NCBI RefSeq assembly: GCF_036010505.1
Contig: NZ_CP108569.1
Span: forward strand, 3,359,001-3,423,000
DNA: 64,000 nt
Direction: 5' to 3'
DNA from: Streptomyces sp. NBC_01197
Lineage (GTDB): Bacteria > Actinomycetota > Actinomycetes > Streptomycetales > Streptomycetaceae
The translations under genes and the position numbers were made by a program. The notes beneath the pieces were generated by a model that was given only the letters and a program-made list of their open reading frames with translations, did no database searches and was not told the DNA's origin. Below are positions 9,420 through 18,815 of this stretch, piece by piece (positions within the stretch are counted from its first letter, which is position 1; every line of letters starts with the position of its first letter).

Positions 9420-11825
9420 CTACGGGCCGTCCTGGGCGACCACCGCCGGGCCTGCCACTTCGCCGGCCTCTTCCGCTCCGCCCTCGCCACCCACGGAGAT
9501 GCCTCGCCGCTTCGACACGTACACCGCGCCGACGATGACCAGGATGGCGACCGTCGCCACCACGGCACGCACCGGAGCGCTGGCGTTGTCGCCGTAGCTG
9601 AACCTCACCACCGCGGGCGCGATCAGCAGCGCCACCAGGTTCATCACCTTGAGCAGCGGGTTGATCGCCGGGCCCGCCGTGTCCTTGAACGGATCGCCGA
9701 CCGTGTCGCCGATGACGGTCGCCGCATGAGCGTCACTGCCCTTGCCGCCGTGGTGGCCGTCCTCGACGAGCTTCTTCGCGTTGTCCCACGCGCCACCCGA
9801 GTTGGCGAGGAACACGGCCATCAGGGTGCCGGCCCCGATCGCACCCGCCAGGAACGAGCCGAGCGCCCCCACACCGAGGGTGAAACCGACCGCGATGGGC
9901 GCCATCACCGCGAGGAGACCCGGCGTGGTCAGCTCGCGCAGGGCGTCCTTGGTGCAGATGTCGACCACCCGGCCGTACTCGGGTTTCTCGGTATAGTTCA
10001 TGATCCCCGGATGCTCGCGGAACTGCCGCCTGACCTCGTAGACCACGGATCCGGCCGACCGCGAGACCGCGTTGACGGCCAGTCCGGAGAAGAGGAAGAC
10101 GACCGCGGCGCCGAACATCAGGCCCACCAGATTGTTGGGCTGGGAAATGTCCATGCTCAGACCGAGTTCGCCCGCCTTGGCGTGTACGTCGTCGACCGCG
10201 GTGGCAAGGGCGTCACGGTACGAACCGAAGAGCGCCGAGGCCGCGAGCACCGCCGTCGCGATGGCGATGCCCTTGGTGATCGCCTTGGTGGTGTTGCCGA
10301 CCGCGTCCAGGTCGGTGAGCACCTGGGCGCCCGCGCCCTCGACATCGCCTGACATCTCCGCGATGCCCTGCGCGTTGTCGGAGACCGGGCCGAAGGTGTC
10401 CATGGCGACGATGACACCGACGGTGGTGAGCAGCCCGGTGCCCGCCAGGGCCACCGCGAAGAGCGCGAGCATGATCGACGTACCGCCGAGCAGGAACGCG
10501 CCGTACACACCGAGCCCGATGAGCAGCCCGGTGTAGACGGCGGATTCGAGCCCGATGGCGACACCTGCGAGCACCACCGTCGCGGCGCCGGTGAGCGAGG
10601 AGTTGCCGATGTCCCGGACCGGACGGCGGCTGGTCTCCGTGAAGTACCCGGTCAGCTGCTGGATGAGGGCGGCCAGGACGATACCGATTGCGACGGCCAC
10701 CAGGGCGAGGGTCCTCGGGTCGCCGCTGTGCGCCCGGATGGCCGCGTCGGTGACACCGCGCAGGTCACCGTACGAACCGGGCAGATAGCTGTAGACCGCC
10801 ACGGCCACCAGGACCAGGGAGATCACCGCGGAGATGAAGAATCCGCGGTTGATGGCGGACATCCCGCTTCGGTCGGAGCGTCGCGGGGCGACCGCGAAGA
10901 TGCCGATCATGGCGGTGACCACGCCGATCGCCGGGACGATCAGGGGGAAGGCGAGCCCGGAATTCCCGAAGGCGGCTTTGCCGAGGATGAGGGCCGCGAC
11001 AAGGGTGACGGCGTACGACTCGAAGAGGTCGGCGGCCATGCCGGCGCAGTCGCCGACGTTGTCACCCACGTTGTCCGCGATGGTCGCGGCGTTCCGCGGG
11101 TCGTCCTCCGGGATGCCCTGCTCCACCTTGCCGACCAGATCGGCGCCGACGTCGGCGGCCTTGGTGAAGATGCCGCCACCGACCCTCATGAACATGGCGA
11201 TCAGCGCAGCGCCGAGACCGAATCCCTCCAGCACCTTGGGCGCGTTGGCCGCATAGACGAGGACGACGCAGGAAGCACCGAGCAGACCGAGGCCTACCGT
11301 GCACATGCCGACCACGCCGCCCGTACGGAAAGCGATCTTCATTGCTTTGTGTGAGACGGCGGTGAGATCCTTTTCCGGCTCACCTTCCCCGGGAGTTGCT
11401 TCCCGGGCCGCTGCAGCCACGCGCACATTCGCTCTTACGGCGAGCCGCATACCGATGTATCCGGTGACCGCCGAGAAAAGCGCGCCGACCAGGAAGAAGG
11501 CGGAACGCCCCGCGCGCTGGGACCAGTCGTCGGCCGGCAGCAGGAAGAGCAGGAAGAACACGACGACGGCGAAGATCCCGAGTGTGCGCAACTGCCTGCC
11601 CAGATAGGCATTCGCGCCTTCCTGCACGGCTGCCGCGATCTGTTTCATGGATTCGGTGCCCTCGCCGGCGGCCAGCACCTGACGTACCAGCAGTTGGGCG
11701 ACGAGCAGGGCCGCCAGCGCCACCACGGCGATGACGATCACGATGATCCGGTTGCCGTCGGTGAGGGCCGCGGCTGCGAGGGATATGGAGTGTTCGGACT
11801 GCTGTGGGTTGAGGAGCCCCGCCAT
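9420..11825 (-). CDS. hppA: Membrane proton-translocating pyrophosphatase
   Basis: 801 residues, starting ATG 11825 behind a strong AGGAGGACGA site. It hydrolyses pyrophosphate and pumps protons across the cell membrane. About 16 hydrophobic helices are seen. Family hallmarks are DVGADLVGKVE, DNVGDNVGDCAGMAADLFE and VGDTVGDPFKDTAGPAINP. In the segment GNTTKAITKG a lysine occupies the position that is alanine in potassium-dependent enzymes, so this should be the potassium-independent subclass. The frame extends to 11999, but the ribosome site and homolog length fix the start at 11825. Confidence 0.96.
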   Translation of the reverse strand: MAGLLNPQQSEHSISLAAAALTDGNRIIVIVIAVVALAALLVAQLLVRQVLAAGEGTESMKQIAAAVQEGANAYLGRQLRTLGIFAVVVFFLLFLLPADDWSQRAGRSAFFLVGALFSAVTGYIGMRLAVRANVRVAAAAREATPGEGEPEKDLTAVSHKAMKIAFRTGGVVGMCTVGLGLLGASCVVLVYAANAPKVLEGFGLGAALIAMFMRVGGGIFTKAADVGADLVGKVEQGIPEDDPRNAATIADNVGDNVGDCAGMAADLFESYAVTLVAALILGKAAFGNSGLAFPLIVPAIGVVTAMIGIFAVAPRRSDRSGMSAINRGFFISAVISLVLVAVAVYSYLPGSYGDLRGVTDAAIRAHSGDPRTLALVAVAIGIVLAALIQQLTGYFTETSRRPVRDIGNSSLTGAATVVLAGVAIGLESAVYTGLLIGLGVYGAFLLGGTSIMLALFAVALAGTGLLTTVGVIVAMDTFGPVSDNAQGIAEMSGDVEGAGAQVLTDLDAVGNTTKAITKGIAIATAVLAASALFGSYRDALATAVDDVHAKAGELGLSMDISQPNNLVGLMFGAAVVFLFSGLAVNAVSRSAGSVVYEVRRQFREHPGIMNYTEKPEYGRVVDICTKDALRELTTPGLLAVMAPIAVGFTLGVGALGSFLAGAIGAGTLMAVFLANSGGAWDNAKKLVEDGHHGGKGSDAHAATVIGDTVGDPFKDTAGPAINPLLKVMNLVALLIAPAVVRFSYGDNASAPVRAVVATVAILVIVGAVYVSKRRGISVGGEGGAEEAGEVAGPAVVAQDGP

Positions 11826-12021
11826 TCGTCCTCCTTGACGCTCAGAGCTCAAGATGTGGACGGATTGTAGGGAGCGGATCCTGATCAAAACAGTGCGCGG
11901 GAAACCGAATTGACCCTTGCCTGAATAAACCTGCCCACAGACGCAAAGGAAAAGTAATGGGGCAGAGGCATTCAATGGGATGCATGCTGCGGCACGCAAT
12001 ACGAATCAAGGATCAAGAAAA

Positions 12022-12047
12022 CAAAAAAGGCCCTGCTCAACAGGGCC
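12022..12047 (-). terminator. Rho-independent terminator of the anti-sigma/bldG unit
   Basis: On the minus strand GGCCCTG, a 5-base loop, CAGGGCC, then TTTTTTG: a classic intrinsic terminator (arms 12041-12047 and 12029-12035). It ends leftward transcription from bldG and the anti-sigma gene before hppA. The rest of the gap 11826-12181 shows no gene; it must hold the hppA promoter, which I could not pin down. Confidence 0.85.
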
Positions 12048-12181
12048 GGTAAAGGGATTCAGAGATCCGAACGGAGAAATCAGCAGTCGGGATCCGGCCG
12101 GTCAGTGATCCGGGTCGGCTCCTGACCGGAGCAGGATCCGTCGGTGTTCAGGGCAGGATCCCGGTCAGGGCAGGACGCCGG

Positions 12182-12634
12182 TCAGGGCAGTGCCGTTGCC
12201 GATGCCGTCGGCCACGTCATGCGGATGACTCCCCCGTACTCGCCGGAGGTGACCTCCACATCGTCTACGAGACCGCTGATGACCGCGAGGCCCATCTCGT
12301 CCTCGCCGTCACCGGACGGCTCGGCGCCCTCCACGGCCGGAGCGTCGTGCGCCCCGGAACCCGCGGAGGCCGCACCACCCGTACTGGGCACCTCATCCCC
12401 GACCTCGATCGAGAAGGACTTCTCCTCCTCGATCAGTACGACACGGACGGGGGCCGCAACGCCGTTGCCGCGGTGGAGACCCACCGCACGGGAACACGCC
12501 TCGCCGACCGCGAGTCTCACTTCGTCCAGCACAGCCTCATCGACCCCGGCCCGGCGTGCCACGGCGGCCGCCACCAGGCGAGCCGTCCTCACATGTTCGG
12601 GCTGGGCGCTGAAACGGAGTTCAACGGTGGCCAT
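12182..12634 (-). CDS. Anti-sigma factor, HATPase (RsbW/SpoIIAB-like), partner of BldG
   Basis: 150 residues from ATG at 12634, preceded by GAGGGGG. The fold matches the serine-kinase anti-sigma family: an early conserved helix EVRLAVGEACSRAVGLHR in the N-box position and DEMGLAVISGLVDDV in the G1-box position. Between them is an acidic, Ser/Gly/Ala-rich insert of about 30 residues. The canonical N-box asparagine is not evident (GEACSRAV), so kinase activity is uncertain. It follows bldG by 84 bases on the same strand. In S. coelicolor the gene in this place is co-transcribed with bldG and encodes an anti-sigma factor regulated by BldG (recalled). Confidence 0.82.
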   Translation of the reverse strand: MATVELRFSAQPEHVRTARLVAAAVARRAGVDEAVLDEVRLAVGEACSRAVGLHRGNGVAAPVRVVLIEEEKSFSIEVGDEVPSTGGAASAGSGAHDAPAVEGAEPSGDGEDEMGLAVISGLVDDVEVTSGEYGGVIRMTWPTASATALP

Positions 12635-12718
12635 GCGATCCCCCTCAGACGTACGGGCGTGCTTCTCGGGGGGACCGGGCTGGGAGCCCGGTACCCCTGC
12701 GTTCTTCCTCCGGAGCCG

Positions 12719-13072
12719 TCAGTCGGTTGCCGCGACAGCTTCATCGACCGTGGTGTGGATCGGGAACACCTTGGTCAGACCGGTGATACGGAAGATCTTG
12801 AGAATGCGCTCCTGGTTGCAGACCAGGCGCAGCGAGCCCTCATGGGCACGCACGCGCTTCAGGCCGCCTACGAGCACGCCGAGTCCGGTGGAGTCGAGGA
12901 AGTCCACGCCCTCCATGTCGACGACCAAGTGGTAACTGCCGTCGTTCACCAACTCGACCAACTGCTCGCGCAGCTTGGGCGCGGTATATACATCAATCTC
13001 GCCACCGACCTCGACGACCGTACGGTCGCCACCAGGCCCGGACACATTGCGAGTCGACAGGGACAGGTCCAC
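12719..13072 (-). CDS. bldG: Anti-anti-sigma factor BldG
   Basis: 117 residues from GTG at 13072, with GGAGG just upstream. It is a STAS-domain protein of the SpoIIAA/RsbV family, with the phosphorylation motif [14 protein letters not shown]; the target is the serine of DST (Ser61 from this start, reported as Ser57 in S. coelicolor from memory, so start numbering differs). Unphosphorylated BldG binds anti-sigma factors and frees sigma factors for aerial growth, antibiotic production and stress. It is followed by its anti-sigma partner. The divergent helicase start at 13152 leaves only 79 bases for both promoters. Confidence 0.96.
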   Translation of the reverse strand: MDLSLSTRNVSGPGGDRTVVEVGGEIDVYTAPKLREQLVELVNDGSYHLVVDMEGVDFLDSTGLGVLVGGLKRVRAHEGSLRLVCNQERILKIFRITGLTKVFPIHTTVDEAVAATD

Positions 13073-13151
13073 GGATCCTCCAGCACCTTGCTATCGAGCG
13101 GCCGCCCACGTGGTCTCCCCGGCGGAGCCAGGGAACGGATCGCCAGCCGCG

Positions 13152-15671
13152 ATGGCATTCAATCACTTACCAGCAGGCGTGCACGACGCCTTGAGCCCAT
13201 TGTCCGTCATGCCAGTGACACACTCGGTACCGATGGCCAAGAATCACCGCACCGGGCGACCCCCCGGGGACACGGGCGCACGACCCGGTCCACGGCAGAT
13301 ACTCGAGCGTCTCTCCGCAGGGCAGAGTCGGGCTTCGCGCATCACTCATACGGAGCACCTGCCCCCGCGCGCGGGGCGCCATGCCGTCTGGCCCGATCGC
13401 ATCCGGCCTGAAGTGATTGCCGCCATTCGGGCACGTGGCATCGAACATCCATGGGCCCATCAGGCCACAGCTGCCGAGCACGCGCTCGACGGCGAGTCTG
13501 TGATCATCGCCACGGGCACCGCTTCGGGCAAGTCACTCGCCTACCTCGCGCCGGTGCTCTCGGCTCTCCTCGACGGGTCGGAGGCACCCAACGGACGGGG
13601 CGCCACAGCCCTCTACCTCGCTCCCACCAAGGCCCTGGCCGCCGACCAGCGGCGCTCCTTCCGAGAGCTCGCCGCACCGCTCGGCCACGGCATCAGACCG
13701 GCCGTGTACGACGGGGACACACCCGTCGAAGAACGCGAATGGGTACGTCAGTTCGCCAACTACGTCCTCACCAATCCGGACATGCTGCACCGCGGGATCC
13801 TGCCGTCCCACCCGCGCTGGGCATCCTTCCTGCGCGCACTGCGGTACGTGGTCATCGACGAGTGCCACACCTATCGGGGCGTCTTCGGTTCGCATGTGGC
13901 CCAAGTGGTACGCAGACTGCGCCGCCTCTGCGCCCGTTACGGCTCCGATCCCGTCTTCCTGCTCGCGTCCGCCACCGCGGCGGAGCCCGCCGTGACCGCA
14001 GGCCGCCTCACCGGCCTTCCCGTGCAGGAGGTGGCCGACGACGCCTCTCCCCGTGGCGAACTGGTCTTCGCCCTCTGGGAGCCCCCGCTCACCGAACTCC
14101 ACGGCGAGCAGGGCGCCCCCGTGCGCCGTACAGCCACTGCCGAGACGGCCGACCTCCTCACCGATCTCACTGTCCAGGGTGTCCGCTCGGTCGCCTTCGT
14201 ACGGTCCCGGCGCGGCGCGGAGCTCATCTCCGTCATCGCTCAGGAACGTCTCGCCGAGGTGGACCGCTCGCTGGTCTCCCGGGTCGCCGCCTACCGTGGC
14301 GGCTATCTCCCGGAGGAGCGGCGCGCCATCGAGGCCGCCCTGCACTCCGGCGAACTGCTCGGCCTCGCTGCCACCACCGCCCTGGAACTCGGCATCGACG
14401 TCTCGGGGCTGGACGCCGTCGTCATCGCCGGCTACCCGGGCACCCGGGCGTCCCTGTGGCAGCAGGCGGGGCGCGCCGGCCGCACCGGCGGCGGCGCCCT
14501 TGCCGTCCTGGTGGCCCGTGACGATCCGCTGGACACCTATCTCGTCCATCACCCCGAAGCCCTCTTCCGGCAGCCGGTGGAGTCCACCGTCCTGGACCCG
14601 GACAACCCGTACGTTCTCGCCCCCCACCTGTGCGCGGCCGCGGCGGAACTACCGCTGACCGCGTCCGATCTGGAACTCTTCGGCCCGGCGGCCGCTGGGC
14701 TGATGCCACAGCTGGAGACGGCGAAACTGCTGCGCCGCCGGGGAACGTCCTGGTACTGGACCCGGCGGGAGAGGGCAGCCGACCTCACCGACATCCGGGG
14801 CGAGGGCGGACGGCCCGTCCAGATCGTCGAGGCGGGCACCGGACGGCTGCTCGGCACCGTCGACGAAGCCTCATCGCACACCACCGTCCACGACGGCGCC
14901 GTCCACCTCCACCAGGGACGCACCTATGTGGTGAAACACCTGGATCTGGAGGATTCCGTAGCCCTGGTCGAGGAGGCCGGCCCGCCGTACTCGACCACCG
15001 CACGGGACACCACCGCCATCGCCGTCCTGGAGACCGACACCGAAATCCCCTGGGGCACCGGGCGTCTCTGCTACGGGTCCGTCGAGGTCACCAACCAGGT
15101 CGTCTCCTTTCTGCGGCGCAGGCTCATCACCGGGGAGGTGCTCGGCGAGACCAAGCTCGACCTGCCGCCCCGCACCCTGCGCACCCGAGCCGTGTGGTGG
15201 ACGGTCACCGAGGACCAGCTCGATGCCGCGCGGATCAATCCGGAACAGCTGGCGGGCGCCCTGCACGCCGCCGAACACGCCTCCATCGGCTTGTTGCCCC
15301 TCTTCGCCACCTGCGACCGCTGGGACATCGGAGGCGTCTCCATCCCGTTGCACCCGGACACCCTGCTGCCGACGGTCTTTGTGTACGACGGCCACCCCGG
15401 CGGGGCCGGCTTCGCCGAACGGGCTTTCCACACGGCTCGCGCATGGCTCACCGCGACCCGGGAAGCGATCGCCTCCTGCGAGTGCGAGGCGGGCTGCCCC
15501 TCCTGCATCCAGTCCCCGAAATGCGGCAACGGCAACGACCCGCTCCACAAACGAGGCGCCGTACGCCTCCTCACGGAACTTCTCCGGGAAGCTCCTGCCA
15601 GCGATTCACCCGAACGGGGGAGCCATCCGGAGGCGGAGGAGGGAGGGGACCGCCCGACGGCGGAGTTCTAG
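13152..15671 (+). CDS. DEAD/DEAH-box helicase with C-terminal DUF1998 zinc-type domain
   Basis: 839 residues from ATG at 13152. A superfamily 2 helicase: Walker A IATGTASGKSLAY, DEAH-variant box VIDECHTY, motif III LLASATA and motif VI QAGRAGRTGGG. The C-terminal domain ends in CECEAGCPSCIQSPKCGNGND, whose four cysteines mark DUF1998. The same layout is found in MrfA/Hrq1-type helicases that act in crosslink and mitomycin damage repair, so a repair role is likely but not shown here. It is transcribed away from bldG, and its last 101 bases overlap the 3' end of the convergent TadE-like gene. Confidence 0.9.
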   Translation: MAFNHLPAGVHDALSPLSVMPVTHSVPMAKNHRTGRPPGDTGARPGPRQILERLSAGQSRASRITHTEHLPPRAGRHAVWPDRIRPEVIAAIRARGIEHPWAHQATAAEHALDGESVIIATGTASGKSLAYLAPVLSALLDGSEAPNGRGATALYLAPTKALAADQRRSFRELAAPLGHGIRPAVYDGDTPVEEREWVRQFANYVLTNPDMLHRGILPSHPRWASFLRALRYVVIDECHTYRGVFGSHVAQVVRRLRRLCARYGSDPVFLLASATAAEPAVTAGRLTGLPVQEVADDASPRGELVFALWEPPLTELHGEQGAPVRRTATAETADLLTDLTVQGVRSVAFVRSRRGAELISVIAQERLAEVDRSLVSRVAAYRGGYLPEERRAIEAALHSGELLGLAATTALELGIDVSGLDAVVIAGYPGTRASLWQQAGRAGRTGGGALAVLVARDDPLDTYLVHHPEALFRQPVESTVLDPDNPYVLAPHLCAAAAELPLTASDLELFGPAAAGLMPQLETAKLLRRRGTSWYWTRRERAADLTDIRGEGGRPVQIVEAGTGRLLGTVDEASSHTTVHDGAVHLHQGRTYVVKHLDLEDSVALVEEAGPPYSTTARDTTAIAVLETDTEIPWGTGRLCYGSVEVTNQVVSFLRRRLITGEVLGETKLDLPPRTLRTRAVWWTVTEDQLDAARINPEQLAGALHAAEHASIGLLPLFATCDRWDIGGVSIPLHPDTLLPTVFVYDGHPGGAGFAERAFHTARAWLTATREAIASCECEAGCPSCIQSPKCGNGNDPLHKRGAVRLLTELLREAPASDSPERGSHPEAEEGGDRPTAEF

Positions 15672-16116
15672 GCGACGGAGGCATAGGCGACGGAGGTGGA
15701 AGCTGCGGACGCCGAGGCGGAGGCTGAGGCGTAGATGCCGGGTCTGGAAGCGCGCCGGCCTGACCCGGCGCGTCCGGTGGACCGGCCCGTGCTCTGACCT
15801 TCGGCGCATACGGCCCGAACCGCGCCTCGGCCGTCACATCGGCGATCTCACCCCTCACCGCGCACCTCACCACCCGGGCCCCCTGTGCCCCGGTCACCCT
15901 CACCGCCGCAGCGCACGCCGTTCCCTGCCCCTGCAGCGCCCGGTCCGCGGCTGCGAGGGCTGCCAGATCGGCGGCACCACCAGCACGATGACGGGCCGCC
16001 ACGCCCTGGCCCATCGCGAGCAGGGCCGCGAAGACCACGCAGAGGGAGGTCATCGCTATGGCAACCCACACCGTCGCCGAGCCGCGGTCGTTGAGACGTC
16101 CCCCGAACCTCCTCAT
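15571..16116 (-). CDS. Rv3654c-type TadE-like protein
   Basis: 181 residues from ATG at 16116, which overlaps the stop of the upstream TadE gene by four bases (ATGA). The N-terminus has DRGSATVWVAIAMTS followed by a hydrophobic helix, the TadE/TadG pseudopilin pattern, then GADLAALAAADRA-type sequence of the Rv3654c group (here GAADLAALAAADRALQG). After about residue 115 the protein is almost only proline-rich sequence (PPPRRPQLPPPSP). That tail is read antiparallel to the end of the helicase gene, a true 101-bp convergent overlap. It is the last gene of the Tad cluster. Confidence 0.82.
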   Translation of the reverse strand: MRRFGGRLNDRGSATVWVAIAMTSLCVVFAALLAMGQGVAARHRAGGAADLAALAAADRALQGQGTACAAAVRVTGAQGARVVRCAVRGEIADVTAEARFGPYAPKVRARAGPPDAPGQAGALPDPASTPQPPPRRPQLPPPSPMPPSPRTPPSGGPLPPPPPDGSPVRVNRWQELPGEVP

Positions 16117-16676
16117 GCCCGCACCGCCGAGCCGTCTGGCGGCGCCCGCGTTTCGCCGTTCGCCGTCCCGGCGTTGCCGGGGCCGCTGGGGCCGCTGGGG
16201 CCGCTGGGGCCGTTGGGACCGTTGGGGCCGTTGGGGCCGCTGGGGACATCGGAGTCGCTGGGGCCGCTCACCTCACCCTCGTCGAGCGCTGCCGCCTCCG
16301 CGTTGAGCGTCAGCGTCAGTGGGCCTGGTCCCGGCGTCGGCGCCTCCACCCGGACCCGCCACAGCTCCCCCGCACGGCCCACTGTGACGCGTGCACCGCG
16401 CGGGGCTGCCGAACGGGCAGCGGCGAGCGCAGCCGCCCTCGGCTCCGACCGGGCAGCCGCCCGAGCACCGATCCGCGCCGCATCTACGCACTGGATCTGG
16501 GCGGCTGCTGCGGTCAGAGCCCAGACCAACGCCATCGTGAACAGCACCAGCGCCGGAATCACCACCGCAGCCTCGGCCGAGACGGAACCCCGGTCGTCGT
16601 CCGGGCCCTTACAAGCCGACCTCCTCATGACCGGCCCCCTGCCGGCCCCCTTCTCACCAGTGTCAGAACGTCGCAT
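16113..16676 (-). CDS. TadE-family pseudopilin
   Basis: 187 residues from ATG at 16676 (site GAGAAGG six bases upstream); ATG at 16628 is a plausible alternative. The segment DDRGSVSAEAAVVIPALVLF is the TadE signature: a charged end, a Glu at the start of the helix and a 20-residue membrane segment. About 90 residues of periplasmic-type sequence follow. The C-terminus is a collagen-like run of Gly-Pro-x units (GPNGPNGPNGPSGPSGPSG) from a 9-bp DNA repeat. It overlaps its downstream neighbour by four bases and the upstream DUF4244 gene by 14, so translation is probably coupled. Confidence 0.85.
   Translation of the reverse strand: MRRSDTGEKGAGRGPVMRRSACKGPDDDRGSVSAEAAVVIPALVLFTMALVWALTAAAAQIQCVDAARIGARAAARSEPRAAALAAARSAAPRGARVTVGRAGELWRVRVEAPTPGPGPLTLTLNAEAAALDEGEVSGPSDSDVPSGPNGPNGPNGPSGPSGPSGPGNAGTANGETRAPPDGSAVRA
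16178..16246. repeat. 9-bp tandem repeats encoding Gly-Pro-x
   Basis: Seven to eight near-identical 9-bp units (GGGGCCGCT/GGGGCCGTT) in the 3' part of the TadE gene. In frame they give collagen-like GPS/GPN triplets. Such short G/C-rich units are prone to copy-number change. Confidence 0.85.
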
Positions 16677-16953
16677 GGAGCGCCTTCTCAACCACGGATT
16701 GAAGCGCCGCAGCAACAGGCCCGCTGGTGACCACCTTGTAGAGCACCGCCGCGAAGGCGCACGCCGCGATGGTGCCCATCGCGTACTCGGACGTGGACAT
16801 CCCCACGTCCCTGCCGGCCCCGAACCTCAGCAGATGCCACCGGGCCCGCATCCACCTCCACGCTCCTGAATCACCCGGACCGCCGTGCTCCCCCGGCCCG
16901 CCCGCACCGCTCGACTTATTCGTCCCGGTCGCTAGATTCCGTTCGTTCACCAT
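16663..16953 (-). CDS. DUF4244 small pilin-like protein (Flp-type)
   Basis: 96 residues from ATG at 16953, behind GGGGGTTGAC. The C-terminal half reads GMSTSEYAMGTIAACAFAAVLYKV: Gly, a short spacer, Glu-Tyr and a hydrophobic helix, the arrangement of Flp/type IVb prepilins processed by a TadV-type peptidase. DUF4244 is the family found at this place in actinobacterial Tad loci. The first 50 residues are long and Gly/Pro-rich for a leader. It lies 216 bases after tadC and starts the pilin block. Confidence 0.82.
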   Translation of the reverse strand: MVNERNLATGTNKSSGAGGPGEHGGPGDSGAWRWMRARWHLLRFGAGRDVGMSTSEYAMGTIAACAFAAVLYKVVTSGPVAAALQSVVEKALHATF

Positions 16954-17169
16954 GTCAACCCCCGTGCTTTCCGATGCTGTTCGCGCGGCCGGCATTGGCT
17001 CACCCGGCTCGCACGCCTCTTTCGCGATTTGTGCCACTCGGACGATTCAGCCCATGGATCGATTCGGCTGAATCGCTTCATTCCAGTCATCCCGCTTGTT
17101 TGAGTTGATCGAGTGAACCGAGTTGATCGAGTTGTTCCAGCGACTGCCCCCTGTTCTCGGCTGAGTTCG

Positions 17170-17973
17170 TCAGCTGGCCTTCAGGAGGTGGCCCGCCAGG
17201 CTGATCACCACGGGCACCACCCCGACTGCCAGGAACGCGGGCAGGAAGCAGAGGCCAACCGGCCCGGTGATCAGAACGCCCGCCCGGCCTGCCCTGTCCT
17301 TGGCGGCTCTGGCCCGGCCCGCTCTGAGACCTGCCGCGAGCCGGGCAACCGAATCGGCAGCCGGGGCCCCGGTCGACGCGGCCCGCTCCAGGCAGCGGGC
17401 CAGGGCCGTAGCCCCCGGTATCGCGCCGAACCGCCCCCAGGCCTCGGCGGGTTCACTGCCGAGCCGCAGCTCCGCCGCCGCGCGGGCCAGGGCGTCACCC
17501 ACCGGTCCGCCCAGCGATTCCCCTACCGCCTCGGCCGCCTCACGGGGTCCTGCGCCGGCCGCGATACACGCCGCCAGGAGTTCGGAGGCGAGCGGCAGTT
17601 CATGTGCGGCGGACTTCGCCAGGGCCTCGTCGGCCCCGGACGACGAACGCCCTCGCTGCCAGCGCCGCACCCCGTACCCGGCCGCAAGCCCGAGCGCGCA
17701 TCCGGCCCACCCACCCACCAGGACGCAACCAGTGGCCACAGCGGCCAGCGGAGCGCCCCACCGGGCGGCCCACGCCCGGTACTCGGGGCGCCGAACCGCC
17801 CTCCCCGGTGCCGCGGCCAGCAGGGCGGCGGCCCGCTTGCGTGACAGCCGGTCGTGTCGTCGCCCGGTCCAGGCAAGGGCCAGCCGGGCTACTGCCGCCA
17901 CGGCGCACAGCACCGCCCCCAGCCTGTGGACAACCTCGCCCGTCATGACGCCACCTCCCGCGCCTCCGGTCAT
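17170..17973 (-). CDS. Type II secretion F-domain protein, TadC-like
   Basis: 267 residues from ATG at 17973 (ATGA overlap with the stop of tadB). Two hydrophobic segments near the N-terminus, a cytoplasmic T2SSF domain with ELLAACIAAGAGPREAAEAVG and the pair LITGPVGLCFLPAFLAVGV at the C-terminus. T2SSF proteins form the inner-membrane platform on which the pilin assembles. The paralogue TadB precedes it, as in other Tad loci. Confidence 0.88.
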   Translation of the reverse strand: MTGGAGGGVMTGEVVHRLGAVLCAVAAVARLALAWTGRRHDRLSRKRAAALLAAAPGRAVRRPEYRAWAARWGAPLAAVATGCVLVGGWAGCALGLAAGYGVRRWQRGRSSSGADEALAKSAAHELPLASELLAACIAAGAGPREAAEAVGESLGGPVGDALARAAAELRLGSEPAEAWGRFGAIPGATALARCLERAASTGAPAADSVARLAAGLRAGRARAAKDRAGRAGVLITGPVGLCFLPAFLAVGVVPVVISLAGHLLKAS

Positions 17974-18815
17974 ACGTCCTCACCGGCCCGTACGATCCGC
18001 CCTGCCCAGAAGAACCCCGCGCTCTCCAGCACCCCGCCCGCGAACAGGCAGCACAGCCCCGCCGGAGTGTGCAGCAGGGTCCACAGCGGATCGGCCCCGA
18101 GGGCAGTGCCCAGCAGCAGGCCGCCTGCCGGAAGCAACGCGAGGACCAGCACCGTCGACCGCGCGCCTGCCAGTTCCGCCCGGAGACCGGCTCGTTGGTC
18201 GCGCTCGGCGCGCAGCGCGCCCTCCAGCCCTTCGAGGCCGGCCGCGAGGCCGGCGCCCCCGTCCACCGACACCCGCCAACAAGCGGCCGCACCGCGCAGG
18301 CCACCCGCTCCTGGCTCCCGCGCCGCACGCCGCAGCGCCTCGGGCACGTCCCCGCCGAACCGCGCCGCCGCCAGTACCGCGGCCTCGGCCGCACCCAGGG
18401 CCCCCGACCCCCGCCCGGCAGCCAGCAACGCCTCTCCTGGCTGCTTCCCGGCCCGCAGTTCGGCAGCCACCGCTCCGCACAGCGCGATCACCGCGTCGGT
18501 TCGCGCCAGCCGGTCCCGCGCCGCAGCCACGGCCCGCAACCGCCGGCCGAGGAACGGCACGGCAAGTACCCCCAGCAGGAGCGGCAGCACCGATCCGCCC
18601 AGTACCGCCACAGCTCCGGCCGCCACCGGACAGAGCCACTCCGGCCGCAGACGCTCACGCACCCGGTCGCGGAGCGCATCGCCCCACGGTGTAACGCTCT
18701 TCCCCGAACCGCCCGCGAACAGCAGCCGCCCCCTGCGCAGTCCCCGCTCCCGCTCGCCCAGCATCCACAAGGCCGTACCCGCACAGAGCACGGCCAGAAA
18801 GACCAGAGCCGTCAC
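17970..18815 (-). CDS. Type II secretion F-domain protein, TadB-like
   Basis: 281 residues from GTG at 18815, which overlaps the tadA stop as GTGA; the frame runs on to 18851 but the overlap and the position of the first helix favour 18815. Membrane segments lie at about residues 2-20, 60-85, 200-220 and 235-255, with a cytoplasmic T2SSF domain between (AVAAELRAGKQPGEALLAAG). It partners TadC in the pilus platform. Confidence 0.88.
   Translation of the reverse strand: MTALVFLAVLCAGTALWMLGERERGLRRGRLLFAGGSGKSVTPWGDALRDRVRERLRPEWLCPVAAGAVAVLGGSVLPLLLGVLAVPFLGRRLRAVAAARDRLARTDAVIALCGAVAAELRAGKQPGEALLAAGRGSGALGAAEAAVLAAARFGGDVPEALRRAAREPGAGGLRGAAACWRVSVDGGAGLAAGLEGLEGALRAERDQRAGLRAELAGARSTVLVLALLPAGGLLLGTALGADPLWTLLHTPAGLCCLFAGGVLESAGFFWAGRIVRAGEDV

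Noticed and set aside
16178..16246. CRISPR-like array
   Set aside because: The 9-bp units have no spacers; they code for Gly-Pro-x in a TadE protein.
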